A DNA stretch of 64,000 nt from Curvibacter cyanobacteriorum (GCF_028649475.1 NZ_JAQSIP010000004.1:461579-525578), one strand, 5' to 3'; shown: positions 38,067 through 48,352, counted from the first letter of the stretch. Translations and numbers: made by a program. The notes: generated by a model from the letters alone, not told the origin.

Positions 38067-38930
38067 ATGGCCAATCCCCTGTTTCAGTTGGACCAGCTGC
38101 GCACCCTGGTGGCGGTGGTCGAGGCCGGCAGCCTGAGCGCGGGGGCGCCCCGGGTGTTCCTGTCGGCGTCGGCGGTCAGTGAGCAGTTGCGCAAGCTGGA
38201 GCAGCAGGCGGGCCACCCGCTGCTGCTGCGCTCCAAAGGCGGCGTGCAGCCCACCCCGGCGGGGCAGCGCCTGCTGGTCTGGGCGCGTCAGATGCTGGCG
38301 CTCAACGACGAGGCCTACCGTGACCTGCGGGGCGTGCCGCTGACGGGGGCTTTGCGCCTGGGCGTGACCGACTACTTTCGCCCCGCCGAGCTCAGCCACC
38401 TGCTGGCGCGGGTGCAGGCCCGCTACCCCGGCGTGAACCTGCAGGTGTCGGTGCTCAAGAGCGGGCTGATCGAGGCCGCTTACGCGGCGGGGGAGCTGGA
38501 TGTGGGCGTCACCTTGCGCGTGGCAGGGCCGGGCAGCGCCCGCACCGGGCAGTTGCTGCGGCGTGAACCCTTGCAGTGGCTGGCCGCGCCCGGTTGGCGG
38601 CCCGAGCCCGGCCAGGCGCTGCGGCTGCTGGCCCTGCCGGACAGCTGCTCGCTGCACCAGTTCACGGTGGGCTTGTTGCAGCGCCGACGCGTGCCCTACG
38701 TGGTGGCGCTGCAGGCCTCGGGGGTGGCGGGTCTGCAATCTGCGCTGGCGGCTGGCCTGGGCCTGGCCTGCCTGAACGCTTCGTCCCAGGCGCCCGGGGT
38801 GCAAGCCGTGGCGGCGCCGCACGGGCTGCCGGCCTTGCCGCAGGCGGGCTTCTGGGTGTTGCCCGCGCGCCAGGGCGAGAGCGACTTCGTGCGCCAGGCC
38901 CGGGCGCTGTTGCTGGCCGATCTGGCGTGA
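38067..38930 (+). CDS. LysR-family transcriptional regulator
   Basis: The 287-residue protein has an N-terminal winged helix-turn-helix (about 5-64, LRTLVAVVEAGSLSAGAPRV then LSASAVSEQLRKLEQQAGHP). A LysR substrate-binding domain follows from about residue 90. FRPAELSHLLARVQARYPGV opens the effector domain. The regulator is transcribed divergently from the tautomerase gene, the usual arrangement with the target promoter. The effector is unknown. Confidence 0.92.
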   Translation: MANPLFQLDQLRTLVAVVEAGSLSAGAPRVFLSASAVSEQLRKLEQQAGHPLLLRSKGGVQPTPAGQRLLVWARQMLALNDEAYRDLRGVPLTGALRLGVTDYFRPAELSHLLARVQARYPGVNLQVSVLKSGLIEAAYAAGELDVGVTLRVAGPGSARTGQLLRREPLQWLAAPGWRPEPGQALRLLALPDSCSLHQFTVGLLQRRRVPYVVALQASGVAGLQSALAAGLGLACLNASSQAPGVQAVAAPHGLPALPQAGFWVLPARQGESDFVRQARALLLADLA

Positions 38931-39073
38931 CCGGAGGCCGGGCCTTGGGGGGACCTGGCCGGGGGGCGCTGATGCGCCGCCCTAGGGCCTCGGCGCAAGG
39001 CACGCCAGTGGCCCGGCTGTGAGGGCCCCGCATCAGGACGGCGGGGCGTCAGGGGGGGGCAGGGGGCAGGGGG

Positions 39074-40201
39074 TCAGGGCGAGGCTGTGCGGGCCACACC
39101 TTCCAGCAAGGTCTGGAACAGCAGTTGCGAAGGGCGCCCGTTCTGGGGTGCTGCCTGGTTGTAGCGCCCCGCGGTGATCACCACCACCAGCTTCAGCGCC
39201 GGCACCAGGTACAGGCGTTGCCCCCCATTGCCCATGGCCGCGATCCAGGCCCAGTCGCGGCCATCCACCGTGTGGCTGCCCAGGCGCCACAGGTAGCCAT
39301 AGCGCCAACCCGGCAGTTCGGCGGGCAGGCGGCCTTCAAAGCTGTCGCGCACATGGGCTTCGGGCACGATCTGCCGGCCCTGCCAGCGCCCGCCATCGAG
39401 CAGCATCTGCCCCAGTCGGGCCAGGTCGCGGGGCCGCAGGCGCAGGCCCGCATGGGGCATGGGCTGTTGCCCGCGACCGGTCTGCCAGACCACGGCCTCG
39501 ATGCCCAAGGGGTCGAACAGCGCCTGTTGCGCGTACTTCGCCAGGGTTTGGCCGCTGACCCGCTCCAGCACCGCCCCCAGCAAGACCACGCCCCCACTGT
39601 TGTAGCGGTACTGGCTGCCCGGGGGGGCCATCAGGGAGCGACCCAACACGTAGCCCACCATGTCGCTGGAGAACTCCATGCGGCTTTCGTCGCTGAACAG
39701 GGACACGGCGCCGTCCTCGTTCCAGTCCATGCCGGAGGACATGGTCAGCAGGTGCCGAACCGTGATGGCGCGCCAATCGGGGGACGCCTCGGGGCGCCCC
39801 AGCAGGTCCAGCACGGGGGTGTCCAGGGAGGGGATCAAGCCCTGTTGCAGCGCCACGCCCACCAGCAGCCCCACCACGCTTTTGCTGATCGAGCGCAGGT
39901 CGTGCAGGGTGTTGGCGTCAAAGTTTTGCTCGTGCGAACCCCACTCGCCAAGGTGCCGGTCTTTGCCGCTGAAATAGTGCTCGGCCAGCGGCTCGCCTTG
40001 TCGCAGCACCAGCACACCGTGCAGATTCTGGGCGGCGGCGTCGCTGGGGCGGGCATCGTGGCAGAGCTTGCTTTGCAGGGCACTGGGTGGGCGCTCCAGC
40101 GCCTGTTCGCAGGCCGTGGGGGGCGCGCTGGCCGCCCCCGCGGGGCCGCTCAAGGCGGCGGCCAGCCACAGTGCCAGGAGGACATGGGCGGGCTGGCGCA
40201 T
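39074..40201 (-). CDS. Serine hydrolase, class C beta-lactamase-like fold
   Basis: The 375-residue exported protein has a signal peptide (MRQPAHVLLALWLAAALSGP, cleaved near AGA-ASA). The SxxK nucleophile pair is S104 and K107 in LRSISKSVVGLLVG, and the Tyr/Asn element is YRYNSGGVVLLGAVL. LTMSSGMDWNEDG is another family block. This fold covers beta-lactamases, esterases, D-peptidases and amide hydrolases such as 6-aminohexanoate-dimer hydrolase. It is the last gene of the transporter/amidase operon, five bases after the amidase stop, so it may process the substrate in the periplasm. Confidence 0.85.
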   Translation of the reverse strand: MRQPAHVLLALWLAAALSGPAGAASAPPTACEQALERPPSALQSKLCHDARPSDAAAQNLHGVLVLRQGEPLAEHYFSGKDRHLGEWGSHEQNFDANTLHDLRSISKSVVGLLVGVALQQGLIPSLDTPVLDLLGRPEASPDWRAITVRHLLTMSSGMDWNEDGAVSLFSDESRMEFSSDMVGYVLGRSLMAPPGSQYRYNSGGVVLLGAVLERVSGQTLAKYAQQALFDPLGIEAVVWQTGRGQQPMPHAGLRLRPRDLARLGQMLLDGGRWQGRQIVPEAHVRDSFEGRLPAELPGWRYGYLWRLGSHTVDGRDWAWIAAMGNGGQRLYLVPALKLVVVITAGRYNQAAPQNGRPSQLLFQTLLEGVARTASP

Positions 40202-40206
40202 GGGCT

Positions 40207-41628
40207 TCAGGCCGTGGGGGGCTGCGGCCAGGGCCGCTGGGCGTCGCGGATCAGCTCAAAGGCCCGCGACACCTGCAGCACGCCCAGGTCGTCAAAGCGC
40301 GGCCCGGCGATCTGCAGGCCGATCGGCAGGCCACTGGCGGTGTAGCCACAGTTGATCGACGCGGCAGGCTGCTCCGACATGTTGAAGGGCACCGTGAAGC
40401 CAATGTGCTCCAGCCCGTGCAAGGGGTCGTTGGTGGGCGAGGGCAGCTCGGCCGCAAAGGCCGGCATGGGCGAGGTGGGCGAGATCACGTAGTCAAAGGC
40501 GCTGCAGGCCTTCACCGCGGCCAGGCGCGTCAGGTGGAACTGCTGGCTGGCGTTGAACACCTGGGGCCCGTCGAACGCGGCCGCACTGTCGGCCCATTGG
40601 CGGATGTAGGGCAGCACCCGGTCGGCCTGCGCGGGTGGCAGGGCGGACAGGTCCAGGTGCGAGCGCATGCGCCAGAAGTGGTCCATGCCATCGAGCATGG
40701 CCTGCGTCATGAACGGCGCCATCGGCACCACCTGGGCGCCGGCCTGCTCGAACAGGGCCGCAGCGCGTTCGATGGCGGCGCGGATCTCGGGCTCGACCGG
40801 CAGGCCGCAACCCGCGTCCAGCAGCAGACCGATGCGCAGGCCGCGTAACTTGTCGACCCCCTGGTCAAACTGCGCCCAGGCGATGTCCTGGTAAGGCAGG
40901 CTCATGGTGTCGCGTGGGTCGGGCAGCGACAGCGCCGCCATCATCAGCGCCGAATCGGCCACGGTGCGGGTCATGGGGCCCGCGGCGCGCCCGGTGTAGG
41001 GCGGGTCGATGGGGATGCGGCCCAGGCTGGGCTTGAGGCTGTAGATGCCGCACCAGCCGGCCGGCAGGCGCAGCGAGCCCCCGATGTCGGTGCCCACATG
41101 CAGCGGCCCATACCCGGCCGCCGCGGCGGCCCCGCCACCGGCGCTGGAGCCCCCTGGGCCCTTGCTCAGGTCCCAGGGGTTGCGCGAGAGCTTGTGGAAG
41201 GTCGACAGGCCCGACGACAGCATGCCGTAGTCGGGCATGGTGGTCTTGCTGACGATGACCGCACCGGCCTCCTTGAGGCGCGCCGCCGGGGGCGCATCGG
41301 CGGCCGCGGGCACCAGGCTGACCGCAGCGCTGCCCAGGGGCGTGGGGTCGCCCGCGGTGGCGATGTTGTCTTTCAGGGTGGCGGGCACGCCGTCCAGCAG
41401 GCCTTGCGGCTGGCCTTTGAGCCAGCGCGCCTCGCTGACGCGGGCCTGCGCCAGGGCCTGCTCGGGACGGAACAGCCAGGTGGCGCACAGGGCGGGCTCC
41501 CAGCGTTCGATCTGGCGGATCACCGCCTCGGTGACTTCAACGGGCGACAGCGACCGCTCGCGGTAGGCCTGCAACAGGGCGTGAGCGCCCAGTTCATGCA
41601 GGCCGGGGGTGGGGGTGCTTGGGTTCAT
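40207..41628 (-). CDS. Amidase-signature family hydrolase
   Basis: The 473-residue cytosolic enzyme has the amidase signature with its Ser-cisSer-Lys triad: the Lys in GVPATLKDNIATAG, cis-Ser in GPGGSSAGGGAAAAAGYG and nucleophile Ser in GTDIGGSLRLPAGWCG. It cleaves a carboxamide. The C-terminus contains FTVPFNMSEQPAASINCGYT. The start abuts the stop of the binding-protein gene with no gap, so the pair is cotranscribed, and its substrate is probably what the transporter imports. The specific amide is unknown. Confidence 0.93.
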   Translation of the reverse strand: MNPSTPTPGLHELGAHALLQAYRERSLSPVEVTEAVIRQIERWEPALCATWLFRPEQALAQARVSEARWLKGQPQGLLDGVPATLKDNIATAGDPTPLGSAAVSLVPAAADAPPAARLKEAGAVIVSKTTMPDYGMLSSGLSTFHKLSRNPWDLSKGPGGSSAGGGAAAAAGYGPLHVGTDIGGSLRLPAGWCGIYSLKPSLGRIPIDPPYTGRAAGPMTRTVADSALMMAALSLPDPRDTMSLPYQDIAWAQFDQGVDKLRGLRIGLLLDAGCGLPVEPEIRAAIERAAALFEQAGAQVVPMAPFMTQAMLDGMDHFWRMRSHLDLSALPPAQADRVLPYIRQWADSAAAFDGPQVFNASQQFHLTRLAAVKACSAFDYVISPTSPMPAFAAELPSPTNDPLHGLEHIGFTVPFNMSEQPAASINCGYTASGLPIGLQIAGPRFDDLGVLQVSRAFELIRDAQRPWPQPPTA

Positions 41629-43116
41629 TTACCAGGACAGGGCCGACAGGTCGTTGACGAACACAGGCATGTCTTTCCACAGGCCCTTGAGGTTCTTGCG
41701 CGCAATGGTGATCCACTGCGGCTGGTACAGGAAGGCGTGCACCGAGTCCTCGGCCAGCAGCTTCTGGGCCTCGCCCAGCAGCTTGGCGCGGTCGGCTTCG
41801 CGCGGCGTGTTGTTGATCTTCTTGAACAAGTCGCTGAACTTGGCGGACTCGTAGTTCCAGTAGTAACCCGGCTTGGCGAAGTTGCCCAGGTCAAAGGGCT
41901 CGACGTGGGAGATGATGGTCAGGTCGTAGTTCTTGTTGGTGTAGACGCCGCTGAGCCACTGCGCCCATTCCACGTTCTGGGTCTTGGCCACGATGCCGAT
42001 CTTGGCCAGCTGCGCGGTGATGACCTCGCCGCCCTGGCGGGCGTACGGCGTGGGCGGCAGCACCAGGCTGACTTCGAGCGGCGTGGTGACGCCGGCTTCT
42101 TTGAGCAGGGCCTTGGCTTTCTCGACGTTGAAGGGGTTGATGCCGGTGGTGTCCACATAGCCCAGCGCACCGGGCACGTAGTGGCTGCCGATGGGCGTGC
42201 CATAGCCTTCGGCGGCCCCTTCGATGACGGCCTTGCGGTCAATGGCGGCGGCGATGGCGCGGCGCACGCGCACGTCGTCAAACGGCTTCTTCTTGTTGTT
42301 GATGGCCAGGATGGTCTTGGCCCGCGAGCCCGCCACGAGGACCTGGTACTGCGGGTTGGCCTTGAACTGGGGCACGCCACGGCTGGTCACGCGCTGGAAG
42401 GCATCGACGTCACCGGCCAGCAGGGCCGCGACCTGGGCCGCCGGGTCGCCAATGAAGCGGAAGGTGGCTTTCTTGATCTTGATGGCGTTGGCCAGGCGGT
42501 GGCTGTCCCACTTGGTCAGCACCACCGAGGCCCCCTTGTTCCAGGCTTCGAGCTTGAAGGGGCCCGTGCCCACAGGCTTGGTGGCGTTGCTGTCGGCGGT
42601 CTTGGGCTCGACGATGATGGCCGTGGCCTGACCCAGCACAAACAGGAAGTCGGGGTCGATCTCCTTGCGCAGCACCACCACGGTGTGGTCGTCGACCACC
42701 TGGGTGCTCATTTCCGCAAAGACGCGCTTGTCCTTGTTGGTGCTCTTTTCGCCGCCGGCGCGGTCGAAGGAGAACTTCACCGCCGCCGCGTTGAACGGCT
42801 CGCCATTCTGGAACGTGACGCCGCGGCGCAGCTTGAAGGTGTAGGTCTTGAGGTCGGGCGAGACTTCCCAGCTTTCGGCCAGCAGCGGCGTCACGCTGCC
42901 GTCGGCGTTGATTTTGGTGAGGGTCTCGAAGATGTTGTAGAGCACCACTTCGGCGATCGCCGAGGCTGCCCCAGCGGTCGGGTCCAGGCCTGGCGGCTCG
43001 AGGGTCATGCCCAGCACCACCGCGTCCTTGCGGCTTTGGGCCAGGGCCTCCAGCGAGGTGGTGGCGGCAAGGGCGGCAAAGGCCCCCGAACTCAGGACAT
43101 GGCGGCGGTTGATCAT
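41629..43116 (-). CDS. Family 5 (dipeptide-type) ABC periplasmic binding protein
   Basis: From the ATG at 43116 the protein has 495 residues, with an Arg-Arg signal sequence, MINRRHVLSSGAFAALAATT, cleaved near EALAQ. The paired arginines allow Tat export, though Sec is also possible. VVLGMTLEPPGLDPTAGAAS, VVLYNIFETLTKINADGSVT and YTFKLRRGVTFQNGEPFNAA are typical of family 5 receptors for peptides, opines, nickel or glutathione. It is encoded after the transporter ATPases and directly before the amidase. Confidence 0.93.
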   Translation of the reverse strand: MINRRHVLSSGAFAALAATTSLEALAQSRKDAVVLGMTLEPPGLDPTAGAASAIAEVVLYNIFETLTKINADGSVTPLLAESWEVSPDLKTYTFKLRRGVTFQNGEPFNAAAVKFSFDRAGGEKSTNKDKRVFAEMSTQVVDDHTVVVLRKEIDPDFLFVLGQATAIIVEPKTADSNATKPVGTGPFKLEAWNKGASVVLTKWDSHRLANAIKIKKATFRFIGDPAAQVAALLAGDVDAFQRVTSRGVPQFKANPQYQVLVAGSRAKTILAINNKKKPFDDVRVRRAIAAAIDRKAVIEGAAEGYGTPIGSHYVPGALGYVDTTGINPFNVEKAKALLKEAGVTTPLEVSLVLPPTPYARQGGEVITAQLAKIGIVAKTQNVEWAQWLSGVYTNKNYDLTIISHVEPFDLGNFAKPGYYWNYESAKFSDLFKKINNTPREADRAKLLGEAQKLLAEDSVHAFLYQPQWITIARKNLKGLWKDMPVFVNDLSALSW

Positions 43117-43284
43117 GCTTTCAGACTCCAGAAAAAACATCAGGGAGGGATATGGGACGGCACCGGTTCAGGGTGCCCTCGCGGCAGGCTGGCCACCACG
43201 GCCAATCTGCCAAGGCTCGAAAATCATTGTAGAAGCCTGCGGTGGTGGGCAAGACGGCATGCGCTGGGGGCTCGCAAAATGGGC

Positions 43285-44121
43285 TCAGGCCGTCTGGCGC
43301 GGGCGGCGCCGGCGGCGCCCCGGTTCGGCTTGCGGCACGGCGGCCACCAGGGTGCGGGTGTAGTCGTGCTGGGCGTTGGCAAACAGTTGCTCGGGCGGGC
43401 CCTGCTCCACGATCTGGCCGCGGTAGAGCACCGCCACGTCATCGCACAGGTGGTTGACCACCGCGAGGTCGTGGCTGATCAGCAGGTAGGTGATGCCGTG
43501 CTGCGTTTGCAGTTCTTGCAGCAAGTTGAGCACCTGGGCCTGCACCGACACGTCGAGCGCGCTGACCGGCTCGTCGGCCACGATCAGGCGGGGCCGGGTG
43601 ATCAGCGCGCGCGCGATCGCGATGCGCTGGCGCTGGCCGCCGGAGAACTCATGCGGGTACTTGTCGAGGTCGGTGGGGCGCAGGCCCACCTCGCGCAGCA
43701 CCTCGCCGGCCTGTTGGCGCGCGCGCTCGCGGCTGACCTGGCGCGGGTCGCCCAGGCCGTGCAATGGCTCGGTGACGATGCGCTCCACGGTCTGCCGCGG
43801 GTCCAGTGAGCCATAGGGGTCCTGGAACACCATCTGAAAATGCTGCCGTGCCTGGCGCAGCGCGGCGGGGCTCAGCGCGTGCAGGTCCTGGCCCGCCAGC
43901 TCGACCCGGCCCGAGGTGGGGTGGTCGAGCGCCATCACGAGGCGCGCCAGGGTGGACTTGCCCGACCCCGATTCGCCCACGATGCCAAGGCTGCGACCGG
44001 CCTGGATCTCGAAGCTCACGCCTTGCAAGGCCTTGACTTGACCGGGCGGGCGGAACAGGCTTTCACGCGGCAGGGTGTATTCGCGCACCAACTGGTGCAC
44101 GCGCAGCAGGGGGGCGCTCAT
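43285..44121 (-). CDS. Dipeptide-type ABC transporter ATP-binding protein (DppF-like)
   Basis: From the ATG at 44121 ([20 protein letters not shown]) it has 278 residues. Walker A is [18 protein letters not shown], the signature is [15 protein letters not shown] and Walker B is [16 protein letters not shown]. It ends soon after the nucleotide domain ([15 protein letters not shown]), lacking the usual longer oligopeptide-binding tail. Its start overlaps the DppD-like gene by four bases. A 168-bp gap separates it from the binding-protein gene. Confidence 0.92.
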   Translation of the reverse strand: MSAPLLRVHQLVREYTLPRESLFRPPGQVKALQGVSFEIQAGRSLGIVGESGSGKSTLARLVMALDHPTSGRVELAGQDLHALSPAALRQARQHFQMVFQDPYGSLDPRQTVERIVTEPLHGLGDPRQVSRERARQQAGEVLREVGLRPTDLDKYPHEFSGGQRQRIAIARALITRPRLIVADEPVSALDVSVQAQVLNLLQELQTQHGITYLLISHDLAVVNHLCDDVAVLYRGQIVEQGPPEQLFANAQHDYTRTLVAAVPQAEPGRRRRRPRQTA

Positions 44122-45146
44122 GTGGGGGTCTCCGGCTGCCGTGTGGCGTGGTGCCAGCACCGCACCAGGTGGTCGCCCAGGGCCAGGCCATGGGCATCGG
44201 TGGCGTGTGAGGGCAGGGTCTCGGCCACAGGGCGCTGCTGCACGCATTGGTCAGTGCTCAGTGCGCAGCGGCCGGCAAAGGCACAGCCGGGCGGCAGGTC
44301 GACCAACTCGGGCACCGTGCCCGCGATGGTGCTCAGCAGGGGGCGCGGTCCAGGCCCCCGCCGCGCACCCAGTTTGGGGCGGGCTGCGAACAGGCCACGT
44401 GTGTAGGGGTGGGCCATGTGCGCAAAGACGGCTTCGGTGGGGCCGCTTTCGACCACGCTGCCGCCATACATGACCAGCATGCGGTCGACGTTGTTGGCGA
44501 TCACGCCGAGGTCGTGCGAGATCAGCATCAAGGCCATGCCGCGCTCGTCGACCAGCTCATTGATCAGGTCCAGGATCTGGCGCTGCACGGTGACGTCGAG
44601 GGCGGTGGTCGGTTCGTCGGCGATCAGCAGGTCGGGCTGGCAGGCCAGCGCCATGGCGATGGTGATGCGTTGCCGCTGGCCGCCCGAGAACTGGTGCGGG
44701 TAGGCGTCGACCCGGCTGGCGGCCTGCGGGATGCCCACGCGGTCGAGCAGGCGGATCGCTTCGGTGCGCGCCGCACTGGCCGACAGGCCCCGGTGCAGGC
44801 GCAGCGGCTCGGCCACTTGGCGCCCAATCGGGTGCACCGGGTTGAGGGCGGTCATGGGCTCCTGGAAGATCATGGCCATGCGGTTGCCACGCAGGCGGCA
44901 CAGCGCCGCCTCGTCGCGGCCCACCAGTTCCTGGCCGTCGAGCACGATGCTGCCGCGCACCTGGGCCGACTCGGGCAGCAGGCCCATCAGGGCCATCACA
45001 GTGAGCGACTTGCCGCAGCCCGACTCGCCGATCAGGCCCAGGGCATCGCCCTTGTCGAGCGAAAAACTCAGGCCCCGCACCGCATCGGCAGGGCCACGCG
45101 GCGTTTGCAGCCGGATGTGGAGGTCGTGGACTTCGAGCAGGGCCAT
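44118..45146 (-). CDS. Dipeptide-type ABC transporter ATP-binding protein (DppD-like)
   Basis: From the ATG at 45146 (MALLEVHDLHIRLQTPRGPA) it has 342 residues. Walker A is GESGCGKSLTVMALMGLL, the signature is [15 protein letters not shown] and Walker B is LLIADEPTTALDVTVQ. The C-terminal oligo/dipeptide domain has four cysteines around PGCAFAGRCALSTDQCVQQR, a known Fe-S-type cluster motif in this subfamily. The two ATPases should form a heterodimer. Confidence 0.93.
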   Translation of the reverse strand: MALLEVHDLHIRLQTPRGPADAVRGLSFSLDKGDALGLIGESGCGKSLTVMALMGLLPESAQVRGSIVLDGQELVGRDEAALCRLRGNRMAMIFQEPMTALNPVHPIGRQVAEPLRLHRGLSASAARTEAIRLLDRVGIPQAASRVDAYPHQFSGGQRQRITIAMALACQPDLLIADEPTTALDVTVQRQILDLINELVDERGMALMLISHDLGVIANNVDRMLVMYGGSVVESGPTEAVFAHMAHPYTRGLFAARPKLGARRGPGPRPLLSTIAGTVPELVDLPPGCAFAGRCALSTDQCVQQRPVAETLPSHATDAHGLALGDHLVRCWHHATRQPETPT

Positions 45147-45172
45147 GGCGTGCGAACCCAATCTTCAGGACA

Positions 45173-46045
45173 TCAGCGCTTGCGCGCCAGGCGGGGGTCG
45201 AGCAGGTCGCGCAAGCCATCGCCCAACAGGTTCAGTCCCAGCACGGCGCTGGCAATCGCCAGGCCGGGGAACACCGCCAGCAGCGGCGCCTGGAACAACA
45301 TGGTCTGGGCTTCGCTGAGCATGCGGCCCCACGACGGCTGCGGCGGCTGCGTGCCCAGGCCCAGGTAGGACAGGGCGGCCTCGGCCAGGATGGCCAGGGC
45401 GAACTGGATGGTGGCCTGCACCACCAGCACCGACAGGATGTTGGGCAGCACATGGTCGCGCGTGATCTGCCAGGGGCTGCGGCCGCAGGAGCGCGCCGCC
45501 AGCACGAATTCGCGCGACCACACCGCATTGGCCGAGGCCCGGGTGATGCGGGCGAAGGTCGGGATGTTGAAGATGCCGATGGCGATGATCGAGTTGACCA
45601 TGCCGGCCCCGAACACCGCGGTCAGCATGATGGCCGACAGGATGGCGGGGAAGGCGAAGGTGAAGTCGGCCAGGCGCATCACGGCCTCTTCGGTCCAGCC
45701 CCGCCGCGCCGAGGCCAGCAGGCCGAGCGCGGTGCCCACGGTGACCCCGATGCCCACGGCGATCAGGCCCACCGCGATCGAGCTGCGCGCACCCACCAGC
45801 AACAGGGACACCACATCGCGGCCAAAGGTGTCGGTGCCCAGCCAGTGCGCCCAGGACGGCCCCTGCAGCTTCAAGCTCAGGTCCACTTCGTAGGGCGAGT
45901 AGGGCGTCCAGACCCAGGACAGGGCGGCCGCCAGCACCAGGGCCGCGGTCAGCAGGGCACCCAGCACGAAGCTGGGGTGGCGCCGTGCGCGTTGCCAAAA
46001 GCCGGGCGCGGCCAGGGCGGGTGTGGCGGGCAGAACGGCGCTCAT
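45173..46045 (-). CDS. Dipeptide-type ABC transporter permease (DppC-like)
   Basis: From the ATG at 46045 (MSAVLPATPALAAPGFWQRA) it has 290 residues and about six transmembrane helices. The LGTDTFGRDVVSLLLVGARS block and the coupling loop AARSCGRSPWQITRDHVLPN are typical of DppC/OppC permeases. Its start overlaps the DppB-like gene by four bases. The in-frame extension upstream is a shadow of DppB. Confidence 0.94.
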   Translation of the reverse strand: MSAVLPATPALAAPGFWQRARRHPSFVLGALLTAALVLAAALSWVWTPYSPYEVDLSLKLQGPSWAHWLGTDTFGRDVVSLLLVGARSSIAVGLIAVGIGVTVGTALGLLASARRGWTEEAVMRLADFTFAFPAILSAIMLTAVFGAGMVNSIIAIGIFNIPTFARITRASANAVWSREFVLAARSCGRSPWQITRDHVLPNILSVLVVQATIQFALAILAEAALSYLGLGTQPPQPSWGRMLSEAQTMLFQAPLLAVFPGLAIASAVLGLNLLGDGLRDLLDPRLARKR

Positions 46046-46992
46046 ATGTCGCTGGCTTTCACACGCGGGTCGATCACCGCATACAGCAGGTCGACCACGA
46101 AATTCACCACCACCACCAGGCTGGCCAGCAGCATCACGCAGTTGCGCACCACGATCAGATCGCGGTTGGCGATAGACTGAAAAATCAGCCGGCCCAGACC
46201 GGGCAGGAAGAACACATTCTCGACCACGATGGTGCCGGCCAGCAGGTTGGCAAACTGCAGACCCATCACGGTGATGACTGGGATCAGCGCGTTGCGCAGC
46301 ACATGGCCCCACAGCGTGGCGCGGCGGCTCAGGCCCTTGGCGCGGGCCGTGCGCACGAAGTCTTCGCGCATCACCTCCAGCACCGCCGAGCGCGTGATGC
46401 GCGCCAGGATGGCGGCCTGCACCACGGCCAGCGACACGGCCGGCAGCAGCAGCGATTTGAGGGCCTCCAGCGGGTCGTCCTCCCAGCCCGGAAAGCCTCC
46501 CGCGGAGAACCACTGCAGGTGCACCGAGAACAGCAGGATCAACAGGATGGCGAACCAGAAATTGGGGATGGCGATGCCCACCTGGGCCAGGCTCATCATG
46601 CCGACGTCGCCCGCGCGGTTGTGGTGCGAGGCGGCGTACAGGCCCGCGCTCAGCGCCAGGGCGGTGGTGAGCACCATGGCCATCAGGGCCAGGGGCACCG
46701 TCAAGGCCAGGCGCTCCAGCACCAGTTCAAGCACCGGGGTGCTGTAGACATAGCTGTTGCCGAGGTCACCTTGCAGCAGGCCCCAGACCCACTGACCGTA
46801 GCGCGTGAGGGCGGGCTGGTCCAGACCCAGCTTGCTGCTCAGTGCGGCCACGGCGTCGGGCGACGCATCGGGGCCCATCAGCATCTGGGCGGCGTTGCCT
46901 GGCAGGATCTCCAGCACCACGAAGATCAGCACCGAGGCCCCGGCGAGAGTGGCGATGAAGGTGAGAAAACGTTTGAACAGGAACAGGCTCAT
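46042..46992 (-). CDS. Dipeptide-type ABC transporter permease (DppB-like)
   Basis: From the ATG at 46992 (MSLFLFKRFLTFIATLAGAS) it has 316 residues and six predicted transmembrane helices. The coupling loop reads VRTARAKGLSRRATLWGHVL. It is the first gene of the operon permease-permease-ATPase-ATPase-binding protein-amidase-serine hydrolase. The 361-bp upstream region, shared with the divergent ferredoxin gene, must hold the promoter. Confidence 0.94.
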   Translation of the reverse strand: MSLFLFKRFLTFIATLAGASVLIFVVLEILPGNAAQMLMGPDASPDAVAALSSKLGLDQPALTRYGQWVWGLLQGDLGNSYVYSTPVLELVLERLALTVPLALMAMVLTTALALSAGLYAASHHNRAGDVGMMSLAQVGIAIPNFWFAILLILLFSVHLQWFSAGGFPGWEDDPLEALKSLLLPAVSLAVVQAAILARITRSAVLEVMREDFVRTARAKGLSRRATLWGHVLRNALIPVITVMGLQFANLLAGTIVVENVFFLPGLGRLIFQSIANRDLIVVRNCVMLLASLVVVVNFVVDLLYAVIDPRVKASDI

Positions 46993-47007
46993 GGGGCCGC
47001 GGGTCAC

Positions 47008-47611
<604 letters not shown>

Positions 47612-47635
47612 GCCGCATCGCCCCGCGCTGCCCGC

Positions 47636-48352
47636 TCACGCCGCGGGCGGGGTGGGGGGCGTCGGCGTCTCGGTGCCCTGGGGGGCGGTGCTGCCGGGGT
47701 TGGTGCTGGCGCCTGCCGCCGCCGCCGTGTCGGTGCCGCCGGCCTCCGGGGCCGGTTTGCGCGGCGGCTTGGGACGCGGTGGCTTGCTGGTGTGGATGTG
47801 CAGCGTGGCTTTGTCCATCTGGCCTGCCATCAGGGCGGGCGCTGCCTTGAGGGTGCGCGCGATGCAGTCCTCGATGGCCTGGCGTTGTTCTTGGGGTGGT
47901 TTCTTCAGCACCCAGCCCACCACTTCAGCGCGGTCACCGGGGTGACCAATGCCCAGGCGCAGGCGCCAGTAGCGGTCGGTGCCGAGCTGGGCGTGGATGT
48001 CGCGCAAGCCATTGTGGCCCGCATGGCTGCCGCCGAGCTTGAGCTTGGCTTCGCCGGGCACCACGTCGAGTTCATCGTGCACCACCAGGATCTCTTCGGG
48101 CTGGATCTTGAAGAACCGCGCCAGCGCCGAAACCGACTTGCCCGACAGGTTCATGAAGGTCTGCGGCTCCAGCAGCCACACAGTCTGGCCGTCGACCTGG
48201 GCCCGCGCGACCCTGGCGAAATAGGCTTTGTCGGGGACCAGGCTCACTTTGAGCGAGCGGGCCAACTCATCAATCCACCAGAACCCGGCATTGTGGCGGG
48301 TGGCCTCGTATTCGGTGCCCGGGTTGCCCAGGCCTACAAACAGCTTGATCAT
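47636..48352 (-). CDS. pth: Peptidyl-tRNA hydrolase with a Pro/Lys-rich C-terminal tail
   Basis: Pth frees tRNA from prematurely released peptidyl-tRNA. From the ATG at 48352 ([20 protein letters not shown]) it has 238 residues. The catalytic His lies in TRHNAGFWW, with [12 protein letters not shown] and [11 protein letters not shown] as further motifs. The E. coli enzyme has 194 residues. The extra 45 or so C-terminal residues are low-complexity ([16 protein letters not shown], then Thr/Pro/Ala), a basic then disordered tail. It follows rplY, a conserved pair. Confidence 0.95.
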   Translation of the reverse strand: MIKLFVGLGNPGTEYEATRHNAGFWWIDELARSLKVSLVPDKAYFARVARAQVDGQTVWLLEPQTFMNLSGKSVSALARFFKIQPEEILVVHDELDVVPGEAKLKLGGSHAGHNGLRDIHAQLGTDRYWRLRLGIGHPGDRAEVVGWVLKKPPQEQRQAIEDCIARTLKAAPALMAGQMDKATLHIHTSKPPRPKPPRKPAPEAGGTDTAAAAGASTNPGSTAPQGTETPTPPTPPAA

